A stretch of 8,944 nucleotides of DNA from Pseudomonadota bacterium (GCA_021821425.1 JAKACL010000114.1:1-8944); one strand, 5' to 3'. Shown: positions 1 to 6,796, counted from the stretch's first letter. Notes: a model not told the origin generated them from the sequence alone. Numbers and translations: made by a program.

Positions 1-233
<233 letters not shown>

Positions 234-776
234 ATGGATGAAGCGGACGTCGTCGCAGCCATGCGCGAGTGGATCGAAAAAGCGGTGATCGGGCTCAACT
301 TCTGCCCGTTCGCCAAAGCGGTCTACGTGAAAAACCAGGTGCGCTTCGTGGTGAGTGCCGCACCGCATCTGGATGGTTTTCTGGAAGATCTCGACCGCGA
401 GCTCGATTTTCTCGCCGCCGCCGACCCCGACGAAATCGACACCACGCTGCTGATACACCCCACGCTGTTGCCGGATTTCCTGGATTTCAACGATTTCATG
501 CAACTGGCCGACGCCGCGGTCTACGAGCATGGGCTGGACGGCGCGATCCAGATCGCCAGCTTCCACCCGCGCTTCCAGTTCGAGGGCACCGAGCCCGACG
601 ACATCGGCAACTACACCAACCGGGCGCCGTTTCCCACCCTGCACCTGCTGCGCGAGGCGAGCATCGAGCGGGCGGTGGCGGCGTTCCCCGAAGCCGAGAC
701 GATCTACGAGCGCAATATCGAGACGCTGCAAAAGCTGGGGATCGAGGGCTGGCAGGCCCTGTGGCGCAAGCCGTAA
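234..776 (+). CDS. DUF1415 family protein
   Basis: A 180-residue cytoplasmic protein of the DUF1415 family, whose biochemical role I do not know. Family hallmarks visible are NFCPFAK at residues 22-28, IASFHPRFQFEG around 107-118 and NRAPFPTLHLLRE at 129-141. There is no signal peptide or membrane segment, and the length is normal for the family. The ATG at 234 is taken because the N-terminal helix (EADVVAAMREWIEKAVIGLNF) reads as family sequence from the start; its ribosome binding site is weak. It is divergent from alaS and separated by 166 bases from the sulfur operon, so it is probably unrelated to it. The conserved cysteine 24 and histidine 111 could be functional but this is inference. 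Confidence 0.85.
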   Translation: MDEADVVAAMREWIEKAVIGLNFCPFAKAVYVKNQVRFVVSAAPHLDGFLEDLDRELDFLAAADPDEIDTTLLIHPTLLPDFLDFNDFMQLADAAVYEHGLDGAIQIASFHPRFQFEGTEPDDIGNYTNRAPFPTLHLLREASIERAVAAFPEAETIYERNIETLQKLGIEGWQALWRKP

Positions 777-787
777 GCGGCTTGTGC
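764..787 (+). terminator. Terminator-like hairpin spanning the DUF1415 stop codon
   Basis: Arms GCGCAAGCCG (764-773) and CGGCTTGTGC (778-787) pair over ten base pairs with one G-T wobble, leaving the four-base loop TAAG. The TAA stop codon (774-776) sits in the loop. No T-tract follows, so it is not a classic intrinsic terminator; it may aid termination or protect the mRNA 3' end. Confidence 0.45.
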
Positions 788-906
788 AGGTTCAACCCCG
801 GCTGTCGGACGGCGCAGGGGCGCGCTTTCCCGATCAAAACGCAGGCAAGCGCCATCGAGGTTCACATAGCAGTCCCTTTTGCAGGGTTATGGTGATTTCG
901 TACCTG

Positions 907-933
907 TTGACATATTCTAATTATCGTTAGAAT
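907..933 (+). promoter_or_regulatory. Putative sigma-70 promoter of the sulfur operon
   Basis: A perfect -35 consensus TTGACA lies at 907-912. Two -10 candidates follow: TAGAAT at 928-933 (five of six matches, 15-base spacer) or TATAAG at 933-938 (five of six, 20-base spacer). Neither spacer is the ideal 17, which fits a promoter whose activity depends on regulation. The AT-rich stretch stands out from the GC-rich surroundings. The downstream gene begins at 943, so the leader would be extremely short if TATAAG is used; this, and a poor Shine-Dalgarno sequence, leaves the true start site open. Confidence 0.6.
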
Positions 934-935
934 AT
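912..935. promoter_or_regulatory. Perfect inverted-repeat operator, likely bound by the HTH-rhodanese regulator
   Basis: ATATTCTAA (912-920) and TTAGAATAT (927-935) are exact reverse complements separated by TTATCG. The repeat fills the space between the -35 and -10 elements and covers the -10 candidate, so bound protein would block RNA polymerase. ArsR-family repressors typically bind such AT-rich dyads in their own promoters. The ATTC and GAAT half-sites recall those reported for the persulfide-responsive ArsR-type regulator SqrR, but the spacing here is 12 rather than the 8 I recall, so identity of the site is inferred. I found no second copy in the window. Confidence 0.75.
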
Positions 936-942
936 AAGAAAC

Positions 943-1605
943 ATGAACAAGCGCCAAACCAAAGATCTGCTCTTCGAAGAAGTCGCCCGCATCGGCAAGG
1001 CGGTTTCAAGCCCCAAGCGGCTGGAACTGCTGGAGTTGCTGGCGCAGGGTGAAAAAACTGTGGAGGCCCTGGCCGCCGAGGCCGGCATCGACATCAAGCT
1101 CGCGAGCGCGCACCTCAAGGTGCTGAAGGCGGCGCGCCTCGTGGTGGCGGAGCGCGACGGGCGCTTCATCGCCTATCGCCTGTCCGGTGAGGACGTCGGC
1201 GCGCTGTGGGTCAAGCTGCGTACGGTGGCGGAAGAACACCTGGTCGAGCTGAAAGTGGCGATGGACGGGATTTTTGCCGCGCCGGAAAAGCTCGACGCCG
1301 AAACGCGGCGCTCGCTGATGGAGAAGGCGCGTCGCGGCGACGTGGTGGTGATCGACGTGCGCCCATCCGCCGAATACGACAGCGGTCATCTGCCGTTCGC
1401 GCGCTCGATGCCGCTCGACGAAATCCGCCAGCGCATCAGGGAACTGCCCGCCGACAAGGAAATCGTCGCCTACTGCCGCGGGCCGTTTTGCATGATGTCC
1501 GCCGAGGCGGTGGCGCTGCTGCAGGAGCACGGCTTCCGCGCGCAGAAGATCGCCGACGGCACGCCGGAATGGCAGGCGGCGGGTTTGCCGCTCGCCGAAT
1601 CGTGA
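943..1605 (+). CDS. ArsR-family HTH regulator fused to a rhodanese domain
   Basis: A 220-residue two-domain protein. Residues about 13-100 form an ArsR/SmtB winged helix, with a recognition-helix region GIDIKLASAHLKVLKAARLV (48-67) and a wing around 68-80. Residues about 120-218 are a rhodanese domain with VVIDVRPSAEYDSGHLP (134-151) and an active-site loop starting at Cys178 (YCRGPFCMM, second cysteine 183). These are the only two cysteines in the protein; the HTH lacks the ArsR metal-binding cysteine pair. It probably represses this operon and releases DNA when sulfane sulfur loads the rhodanese loop; that mechanism is inference, though HTH-rhodanese fusions of this type are a known family. 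The ATG at 943 lies seven bases after the operator, with a weak AAGAAAC ribosome site, consistent with low-level autoregulated expression. Confidence 0.9.
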   Translation: MNKRQTKDLLFEEVARIGKAVSSPKRLELLELLAQGEKTVEALAAEAGIDIKLASAHLKVLKAARLVVAERDGRFIAYRLSGEDVGALWVKLRTVAEEHLVELKVAMDGIFAAPEKLDAETRRSLMEKARRGDVVVIDVRPSAEYDSGHLPFARSMPLDEIRQRIRELPADKEIVAYCRGPFCMMSAEAVALLQEHGFRAQKIADGTPEWQAAGLPLAES

Positions 1606-1641
1606 ACACCTGTTTTTGAATCAGAAACCAAGGAGACTTCC

Positions 1642-2388
1642 ATGTTTTTCCGTCAATTGCTGGCCAAGGACGCCACCCTGTCCTATTTCTTCGGCTGCGG
1701 TTCCTGCCATGTCGGCGTGGCGGTCGATCCCGTGCTCGGCGACGAGCAGTGGTTCATCGACGAAGCCGCGAAGCAGGACGTGAAGATCACCCATGTGATC
1801 GACACCCACGTCCATGCCGACCACTACAGCGGCGGCCGCAAGCTGGCCGAGCTGACCGGCGCGGCCTACTGCCTGCACGAGTCCAACGTCGGGCGCGTGA
1901 ACGCTCCCTTCGAGGCGCTGAAGGACAGGCAGCGCATCGAGGTCGGCAACGTCTTCGTCGACGTGCTGCACACCCCCGGCCACACGCCGGATTCGATCTG
2001 CCTGCTGGTCACCGACAAGCGCCGCGCCCCGGCTGGGGAAAATGCGGCGCCGTGGTTCGTGCTGACCGGCGACACCCTGTTCGTCGGCAGCGCCGGCCGC
2101 CCCGATCTCGCCGGCAAGGAAACCGAGATGGCGGGGCAGATCTACGACACCCTGCACCAGCGCCTGCTGACGCTGCCGGCCGAGGTCGAGCTGTATCCCG
2201 GCCATACCTCGGGCAGCGCCTGCGGCGCCGGCATGTCGGGCAAGCCGATGTCGACCATCGGCTTCGAGAAACGCTGGAACCCGATGCTGGCGATGAGCCG
2301 CGACGAATTCGTCGCCACGCTGACCCAGTCGATCCCGCCGCGTCCCGCGGAAATGGATCGCATGGTCGCCTTCAACCTCGGTAACTGA
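1642..2388 (+). CDS. MBL-fold persulfide dioxygenase-like protein (Blh/ETHE1-like)
   Basis: A 248-residue metallo-beta-lactamase-fold enzyme. Metal-ligand motifs are THVHADH (55-61; His56, His58, Asp60, His61), TPGHT with His114, GDTLF with Asp144 and YPGHT with His188. By comparison with ETHE1, mononuclear iron would sit on His56, His114 and Asp144, and Arg153 in GRPD would match the substrate-binding arginine. The likely reaction is oxidation of glutathione persulfide to sulfite in the cytoplasm. An extra stretch of about ten residues (around 125-137) lies between His114 and Asp144 relative to human ETHE1, and an N-terminal FGCGSCHVG places two cysteines (19, 22) near the active-site side of the fold. 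AAGGAG at 1630-1635 is a good ribosome site for the ATG. A generic MBL hydrolase remains possible, but the neighbours strongly favour persulfide chemistry. Confidence 0.85.
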   Translation: MFFRQLLAKDATLSYFFGCGSCHVGVAVDPVLGDEQWFIDEAAKQDVKITHVIDTHVHADHYSGGRKLAELTGAAYCLHESNVGRVNAPFEALKDRQRIEVGNVFVDVLHTPGHTPDSICLLVTDKRRAPAGENAAPWFVLTGDTLFVGSAGRPDLAGKETEMAGQIYDTLHQRLLTLPAEVELYPGHTSGSACGAGMSGKPMSTIGFEKRWNPMLAMSRDEFVATLTQSIPPRPAEMDRMVAFNLGN

Positions 2389-2390
2389 AC

Positions 2391-3698
2391 ATGACGCTGG
2401 CTCAACAGGTGGACGAGTACCGCTACGGCATCCGCCACAACCTCGCCCAGTTCTCGCACCAGCTGGTGCAGGTGTTCTTCGTCGGACTCACCATCGGCAT
2501 GTTCCGCACCGTGGTGCCGGCGCTCGCCGAAACCGAGTTCGGTGTCGCCAAGGGCTCGTTCATGATGCTGATGGCCTTCGTCACCGCCTTCGGCTTCGTC
2601 AAGGGCACGCTCAACTTCGTCGCCGGGCGGATGTCCGAGCGCATGGGGCGCAAGAAAGTGCTGTTCATCGGCTGGCTGGCTGCGGTGCCGATCCCTTTTA
2701 TGATCCTGTACGCGCCTTCCTGGAGCTGGATCGTGGCGGCGACGGTGTTGCTGGGCGTGAACCAGGGCCTCGCCTGGTCGATGACGCAGACCTCCAAGCT
2801 CGACCTCACCACCGCCGCCCAGCGCGGCCTGACCATTGGCCTCAACGAATTCTCCGGCTACTTCGGCGTCGCCGTGGCGGGCATCGTGACCGGCTACCTC
2901 GCCACCGCCTACGGGCCGCGTGAAGGGCTGATGATTTTCGGCCTGACGGTGATAGCGCTGGCCGGCCTGCTGACCCTGCTGTGGGTGAAGGACACCCTGC
3001 CGTGGGCGCACGCCGAAGGCAAGAAGCACGCTGCGGGATTGATGACCGGGCCGAAGCCGCGCTACCCGACCAATATTTCCGCCACGCCCGGCACCTGGGA
3101 AGTGTTCACCCTGATGTCGTGGCGCGATGCGCGTCTGGCGTCGGTCAGCCAGGCCGGGCTGGTGGAAAAGTTCGTCGACGCGCTGGTGTGGGTGTTCTTC
3201 CCCGTCTACCTGTATCAGCACGGCCTGAGTCTTGCCGGCATCGGCTGGGTGGTCGGCGTCTACGGCTTCGTCTGGGGCATGTCGCAGTTCCTCACCGGCC
3301 ACCTGTCCGACCGCATCGGCCGCAAGAAACCCATCGTCTGGGGCATGTGGCTGTGCGGCGCCGGTGTCGCGCTGGTGCTGATGGGCTCCGGCGAACTGTG
3401 GTGGTCGTTCGCCGCCGCGGTGATGGGCTTCGGCATGGCGCTCCTGTATCCCACGCTGTCCGCCGCCGTGTCCGATATCGCCCACCCCAACTGGCGCGGC
3501 TCGGCGATCGGCATCTACCGCTTCTGGCGCGACCTCGGCTACGGCATCGGCGCGCTGCTGCTGGGTGCGGTCGCGGCACTGTTCGGCGGCATCGAGGCGG
3601 GCTTCTGGTTCACCGCCGCCGCCATGTTCGTCTCGGGCCTCATCGTCCTGTTGGCATGCGACGAAACCCACCCGCGCCTGAATCCCGCCCGGGATTGA
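2391..3698 (+). CDS. Major facilitator superfamily transporter
   Basis: A 435-residue inner-membrane protein with about twelve hydrophobic segments: six between roughly residues 24 and 199, a cytoplasmic loop at 200-255, and six between roughly 258 and 422. The MFS signature occurs twice, as GRMSERMGRKK (79-89) between segments 2 and 3 and GHLSDRIGRKK (303-313) between 8 and 9, as expected for the duplicated fold. SDIAHPNWRGSAIG (361-374) is a further conserved-looking loop. The substrate cannot be read from sequence; a sulfur compound such as sulfite, thiosulfate or a thiol is inferred only from context. The ATG starts two bases after the preceding stop codon without a strong ribosome site of its own, which suggests translational coupling to the dioxygenase gene. 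Confidence 0.88.
   Translation: MTLAQQVDEYRYGIRHNLAQFSHQLVQVFFVGLTIGMFRTVVPALAETEFGVAKGSFMMLMAFVTAFGFVKGTLNFVAGRMSERMGRKKVLFIGWLAAVPIPFMILYAPSWSWIVAATVLLGVNQGLAWSMTQTSKLDLTTAAQRGLTIGLNEFSGYFGVAVAGIVTGYLATAYGPREGLMIFGLTVIALAGLLTLLWVKDTLPWAHAEGKKHAAGLMTGPKPRYPTNISATPGTWEVFTLMSWRDARLASVSQAGLVEKFVDALVWVFFPVYLYQHGLSLAGIGWVVGVYGFVWGMSQFLTGHLSDRIGRKKPIVWGMWLCGAGVALVLMGSGELWWSFAAAVMGFGMALLYPTLSAAVSDIAHPNWRGSAIGIYRFWRDLGYGIGALLLGAVAALFGGIEAGFWFTAAAMFVSGLIVLLACDETHPRLNPARD
3681..3696 (+). other. Small hairpin at the MFS gene stop codon
   Basis: AATCCC (3681-3686) and GGGATT (3691-3696) are reverse complements with a GCCC loop, ending on the first base of the TGA stop. A GTTTTC follows at 3701. The stem is short and may be chance, but it is the second of three hairpins at stop codons in this window. 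Confidence 0.2.
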
Positions 3699-3720
3699 TC
3701 GTTTTCATCAAGGAATCCGC

Positions 3721-4176
3721 ATGAACAAAACGCTCATTGCCCTCTTTGCCAGCCTGTCCCTGGTGGCTGCGCCCGCCTGGTCGGAAGAGAACCCCGTCGT
3801 GGTCGACACGCTGTCCGGCTATATGGACTTCGCCGAATACGGCAGCAGCCTGATCTGGCCGGAGCAGATTCCTGCGGACGACTGGAAGAAGGTGTTCATC
3901 GTCGATGCCCGCGATACCGCCCAGTACGCGAAGGAACACATCCCCGGCGCGGTCAACATCGAGTGGCGGCAGGCGGTGGCGCGCCGCGCCGAACTGCCGA
4001 AGGACCGCATGGTGGTGGTGTACTGCAACTCCGGCTCGCTGTCCGCGCAGGCGGTGTTCGCGCTACGCCTGCTGGGCTACGACAACGTCAAGGTGCTGCA
4101 GGACGGCATCGAAGGCTGGAAAGCCAAGGGCGGCTTCGACGCCCACGCGCGCGCCAGCCGCCCGGCCGGACACTGA
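3721..4176 (+). CDS. Exported single-domain rhodanese (sulfurtransferase)
   Basis: A 151-residue protein with a Sec signal peptide: positive MNK, a hydrophobic core LIALFASLSLVAA and a likely cleavage after Ala19 or Ser21. The mature part is one rhodanese domain with VFIVDARDTAQYAKEHIPGA (58-77) and the active-site cysteine Cys102 in YCNSGSLSAQ, followed by GYDNVKVLQDGIEGWKAKGG. Cys102 is the only cysteine. It should transfer or accept sulfane sulfur in the periplasm, for example from thiosulfate or polysulfide. There is no lipobox, so it is probably soluble. AAGGA at 3710-3714 precedes the ATG. It lies 22 bases after the MFS gene and 13 before the transglutaminase-like gene, and gives the operon a periplasmic counterpart to the cytoplasmic HTH-rhodanese. 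Confidence 0.88.
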   Translation: MNKTLIALFASLSLVAAPAWSEENPVVVDTLSGYMDFAEYGSSLIWPEQIPADDWKKVFIVDARDTAQYAKEHIPGAVNIEWRQAVARRAELPKDRMVVVYCNSGSLSAQAVFALRLLGYDNVKVLQDGIEGWKAKGGFDAHARASRPAGH

Positions 4177-4189
4177 ACCGGACCACGCG

Positions 4190-5146
4190 ATGCAACTCGA
4201 CCTGACATTCCAGCTGACGCTGCAAGGACGCTTCCGGGATCTCGCCCTGTGGCTGCCGGTACCGCAGGACACGCCGCAGCAGCGGCGGCTTGCACTTGAA
4301 AGCGTCGGCAACCAGGCGGAGCTGTCGCACCACCACGATCCGCTGCATGGCGCGCCGCTCCTGTTCGTGCGCTGGCCTGGTGTGCAGGATGACCCGTGGC
4401 TGACTGTTTCCACCCGGGTGGAAACGCGGGAGATGAATTGCGACCTCGCGCAGGCACGCGCAGACGCCCCGCTGCCCGAGGACGCGCGCCGCTACCTGGC
4501 GGCGAGCGCGCATCTGCCCGTCGAAGGCGCGGTCCGCAGCCGGGCCGAGGCGATCACGCAAGGCCTGACGGCGCCCGCGGACAAGCTGCGTGCGCTTTAC
4601 GACTGGGTTCTGGCGCATGCCAAACGCCGCTTCGATGTTGCCTGGTGCGGGCTGGGCGATGTGCCGGCGATGCTGGCGGCCGGCGAATTCTGCGGCAAGT
4701 GCGTGGACATCAACTCGCTGCTGGTGGCCCTGTGCCGCGCCGCCGGCCTGCCGGCGCGCACTGTGTTCGGCATCCGCGCCGCGCCGTCGCGATTCGATCC
4801 CGCGCTCGGGGCCGCCGGCGACGTTACCCAGGCATTGCATACCCGGGCGGAGGTGTACCTGGGCGGCCTCGGCTGGGTGCCGGCCGATCCCGCCGATGCG
4901 CTGAAGCTCGCCGACGCGGGCGCGCCCGACGCGCTGCAGCGGGAGGTCAACGCCTGTCTGCTGGGCGGCGCCGAAGCCAACTGGGTCGCCTACAACCATG
5001 CCCGCGACTTCCCGCTCGAACCGCCGGCAATGGGAGGCCCGCTCAACTTTTTCACCGCACCCTACGCCGAAACCGGCGGCAACCCGCTCACGATCGAGGC
5101 GGGCTCGCCGGGGTACAGCATTTTCAGCCGTCCGGCCGGGTTTTGA
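4190..5146 (+). CDS. Transglutaminase-like (papain-fold) protein
   Basis: A 318-residue protein with a transglutaminase-like core. The triad is visible as Cys171 in GKCVDINSLLVALCRAAGLPAR (start at 169), His217 in ALHTRAEVYL and Asp233 in GWVPADPAD. Residues 1-110 form a beta-rich N-terminal region typical of bacterial members. A second cysteine, 168, sits three residues before the catalytic one (CGKC), and six cysteines occur in total. There is no signal peptide, so it appears cytoplasmic. Bacterial members are often proteases or amidases; no sulfur role is established that I know of, and its function here is unknown. The ATG at 4190 is the first start after the rhodanese stop (13-base gap). 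Longer readings of the same frame run back to 3905 inside the rhodanese gene and add no family sequence, so they are not used. Confidence 0.82.
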   Translation: MQLDLTFQLTLQGRFRDLALWLPVPQDTPQQRRLALESVGNQAELSHHHDPLHGAPLLFVRWPGVQDDPWLTVSTRVETREMNCDLAQARADAPLPEDARRYLAASAHLPVEGAVRSRAEAITQGLTAPADKLRALYDWVLAHAKRRFDVAWCGLGDVPAMLAAGEFCGKCVDINSLLVALCRAAGLPARTVFGIRAAPSRFDPALGAAGDVTQALHTRAEVYLGGLGWVPADPADALKLADAGAPDALQREVNACLLGGAEANWVAYNHARDFPLEPPAMGGPLNFFTAPYAETGGNPLTIEAGSPGYSIFSRPAGF

Positions 5147-5159
5147 GTCCGGCCGGACG
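5129..5159 (+). terminator. Strong hairpin spanning the transglutaminase-like gene stop codon
   Basis: CGTCCGGCCGG (5129-5139) and CCGGCCGGACG (5149-5159) are perfect 11-base reverse complements around the nine-base loop GTTTTGAGT, which contains the TGA stop. No T-tract follows directly, so it may be a partial terminator, an mRNA-stabilising structure, or a point where expression drops before the permease gene. Confidence 0.5.
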
Positions 5160-5190
5160 ACGATCAATAGTGTTTTGATGGGGGGCAGCG

Positions 5191-6018
5191 TTGGACATTC
5201 TTGCGATCCTCTCCGGCATGGTGACCGGCATGGTGTTGGGCCTGTTCGGCAGCGGCGGCTCCATCGTCGCCCTGCCGGCGCTGCTGTATCTGCTCGACGT
5301 GGCGCCGAAGTCGGCCATTGCCATGAGCCTGGGCGTGGTGGCCATCACCGCCACCCTCGCGGCCATCGACAACTGGCGACGTGGCAATGTGGTCATCCGG
5401 GTGGCGCTGGTGTTCGGCCTGTTCGGCGTGATGGGCACCTTCGCCGGCGCGCGGCTGGGCCTGATGACGCCGGTGGTGATTCAGCTCGGCCTGTTCGCCC
5501 TGGTGATGTACGCCGCCGCCTGGCGCATGTTGAAGCCCGTCACGCTGAGTCCGCATCAAGCCGTTTTGGCTTCAGCAGACGCGGTGGTCGCCACGGGTGA
5601 CGGGTCGGCTGCCTTTCGCAGCTGCCACGATTTCTTCTCCCCCTGCATGGGCCACATCGCCCTGCACGGCATCGGCGTCGGCGTGCTGACCGGCCTGGTG
5701 GGGGTGGGCGGCGGCTTCCTGATCGTACCGGCGCTGGTGCTGCTCTCCGGCATCCCCATGAAGCAGGCGGTGGGCACTTCGCTGGCCATCGTCGCCGCCA
5801 AATCCTACGCCGGCTTCGCCGGCTACATGGGCGGCGTGCCGATCGACTACGCCCTGATGGGCGCGTTCACCGCCGTCACCGTGGTGGGCAGTTTCGCGGG
5901 GACCCGGCTGGCGGGATACGTCTCGCAGGCCACCCTGAAAAAGGCTTTCGCCTGGTTCCTGGTGGCGGTGGCCAGCTACATCCTGCTGAAAAGCGTGATC
6001 GGGGCGGGCCTGGCATGA
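5191..6018 (+). CDS. TauE/SafE (TSUP) family permease, probable sulfite exporter
   Basis: A 275-residue inner-membrane protein with two homologous halves. Each half opens with the glycine-rich TSUP motif: [17 protein letters not shown] (18-34) and [20 protein letters not shown] (168-187), followed by PKSAIAMSL and MKQAVGTSL. Roughly seven or eight hydrophobic segments are visible. Family members export sulfite, sulfolactate, sulfoacetate and other anions; sulfite is the likeliest cargo because a persulfide dioxygenase lies upstream. The central loop (116-155) carries two cysteines, 145 and 152 ([12 protein letters not shown]). The start is read as TTG at 5191: an in-frame TGA lies at 5176-5178, the ATG at 5178 is out of frame, and the next ATG (5218) would remove part of the first helix. 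A G-rich GGGGGGC just upstream (5180-5186) can serve as a ribosome site. Confidence 0.85.
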   Translation: MDILAILSGMVTGMVLGLFGSGGSIVALPALLYLLDVAPKSAIAMSLGVVAITATLAAIDNWRRGNVVIRVALVFGLFGVMGTFAGARLGLMTPVVIQLGLFALVMYAAAWRMLKPVTLSPHQAVLASADAVVATGDGSAAFRSCHDFFSPCMGHIALHGIGVGVLTGLVGVGGGFLIVPALVLLSGIPMKQAVGTSLAIVAAKSYAGFAGYMGGVPIDYALMGAFTAVTVVGSFAGTRLAGYVSQATLKKAFAWFLVAVASYILLKSVIGAGLA

Positions 6019-6464
6019 ACCGCACCCTTGTCGCCGTTCTCGCGGTGTCGTCCCTCCTCGCCGGGGCGAACGGGGCCGCTGCCCGGCCCATGGCAGCCGG
6101 AATGCAGCAGCAACCGCAAGAGCAGACCATGCGCTGCGAGTCCCCGGCCCAGGCCGCGCCGCTCCCGGCGCTGCATATCGAAGTGTGCGAGGCCTGCGAG
6201 CTGAGCCGCGAAGACCTCTCCGCCATGAAGCAAGGTTACGCGGTGGCGGCGCATACTGCGGGCTATCGAATCGATATCCTTGCAACGGAACGGGTACGCA
6301 TCACCGAAACCGGGATGCTGGAAAACGGCATCCCTTACGTAAAGGGCGAGATTGCGGGCATGTGGTTCAGGGTGGGCAATCCCGACCCCGGCGAGACCCT
6401 CGGCAGCGTCGCCGGCCGCATGGCGTTCGTGATCCTGTCCGGGACCCGGCAAAACACCCGCTAA
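6015..6464 (+). CDS. Small exported protein of unknown function with a CEAC motif
   Basis: A 149-residue protein I do not recognise. It begins with a signal peptide ([20 protein letters not shown], likely cleavage near Ala22-Ala23), then a low-complexity Gln/Ala/Pro segment (25-52). The folded part, about 53-143, has IEVCEACELSREDL with Cys58 and Cys61, YRIDILATERVRIT and GEIAGMWFRVGNPDPGETLGSVAGRMAFVI. Cys41 is a third cysteine. The CxxC could bind metal, form a redox disulfide or carry sulfur. Its ATG overlaps the permease stop codon by four bases (ATGA), which points to coupled translation and a role linked to the exporter, perhaps as a periplasmic partner. The assignment of export is well supported; the function is not known. 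Confidence 0.7.
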   Translation: MNRTLVAVLAVSSLLAGANGAAARPMAAGMQQQPQEQTMRCESPAQAAPLPALHIEVCEACELSREDLSAMKQGYAVAAHTAGYRIDILATERVRITETGMLENGIPYVKGEIAGMWFRVGNPDPGETLGSVAGRMAFVILSGTRQNTR

Positions 6465-6475
6465 AGGAGACCAGC

Positions 6476-6796
6476 ATGAAACTAGGCATCGTCATCAGCT
6501 CGAACGCCCCGGAAACCGTGTGGAATGCATTTCGTCTCGGCAAGTTCGCGCTGGGGCAGGGTGATGCGGTCAATGTCTTCCTGCTCGGCAAAGGCGTCGA
6601 ATGCGAGTCGCTGGACACGGAAGATTTCGCAGTGACGCAGGCGATGCAGGCGCTGGCCGACGGCGGCGGCAAGATCGACGCGTGCGGCACCTGCCTCAAG
6701 CTGCGCAACGCCGGAGCGGGCGGGGTATGCGCCCTGTCCACCATGCAGGACCTGTATCGCCTCGCCAGCGAAAGCGACCGGGTGCTGACTTTTTAG
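6476..6796 (+). CDS. DsrE-like sulfurtransferase/sulfur-carrier protein, CxxC type
   Basis: A 106-residue cytoplasmic protein of the DsrE/DsrF-like fold: an N-terminal strand MKLGIVISS, helix WNAFRLGKFALGQG, strand AVNVFLLGKGV, and the ending SDRVLTF that mirrors VITF in the second DsrE-like protein downstream. The presumed active cysteine is Cys70 in KIDACGTCLKLRNAG, with Cys73 making CxxC; Cys43 and Cys85 are extra. Proteins of this fold carry persulfide sulfur between enzymes. AGGAG at 6465-6469, overlapping the previous gene's stop region, lies six bases before the ATG and fixes this start; the same frame is open upstream to 6185 but overlaps the exported protein gene without family sequence. 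It is the last gene before the 183-base gap. Confidence 0.82.
   Translation: MKLGIVISSNAPETVWNAFRLGKFALGQGDAVNVFLLGKGVECESLDTEDFAVTQAMQALADGGGKIDACGTCLKLRNAGAGGVCALSTMQDLYRLASESDRVLTF

Noticed and set aside
878..892. Short CCCT/AGGG inverted repeat upstream of the operon promoter
   Set aside because: A four-base stem without a T-tract is too short to separate from chance.
2142..3671. 509-codon open frame on the minus strand
   Set aside because: It is antisense to the MFS gene, which has clear motifs and membrane segments; the translation is His/Gln/Arg-rich low complexity typical of a GC-rich shadow frame.
3905..4189. N-terminal extension of the transglutaminase-like frame
   Set aside because: It overlaps the rhodanese gene, is Arg/Pro/Ala-rich, and adds neither a signal peptide nor family sequence; ATG 4190 follows the rhodanese stop by 13 bases.
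5178..5180. ATG as start of the TSUP gene
   Set aside because: It is out of frame with the permease reading frame.
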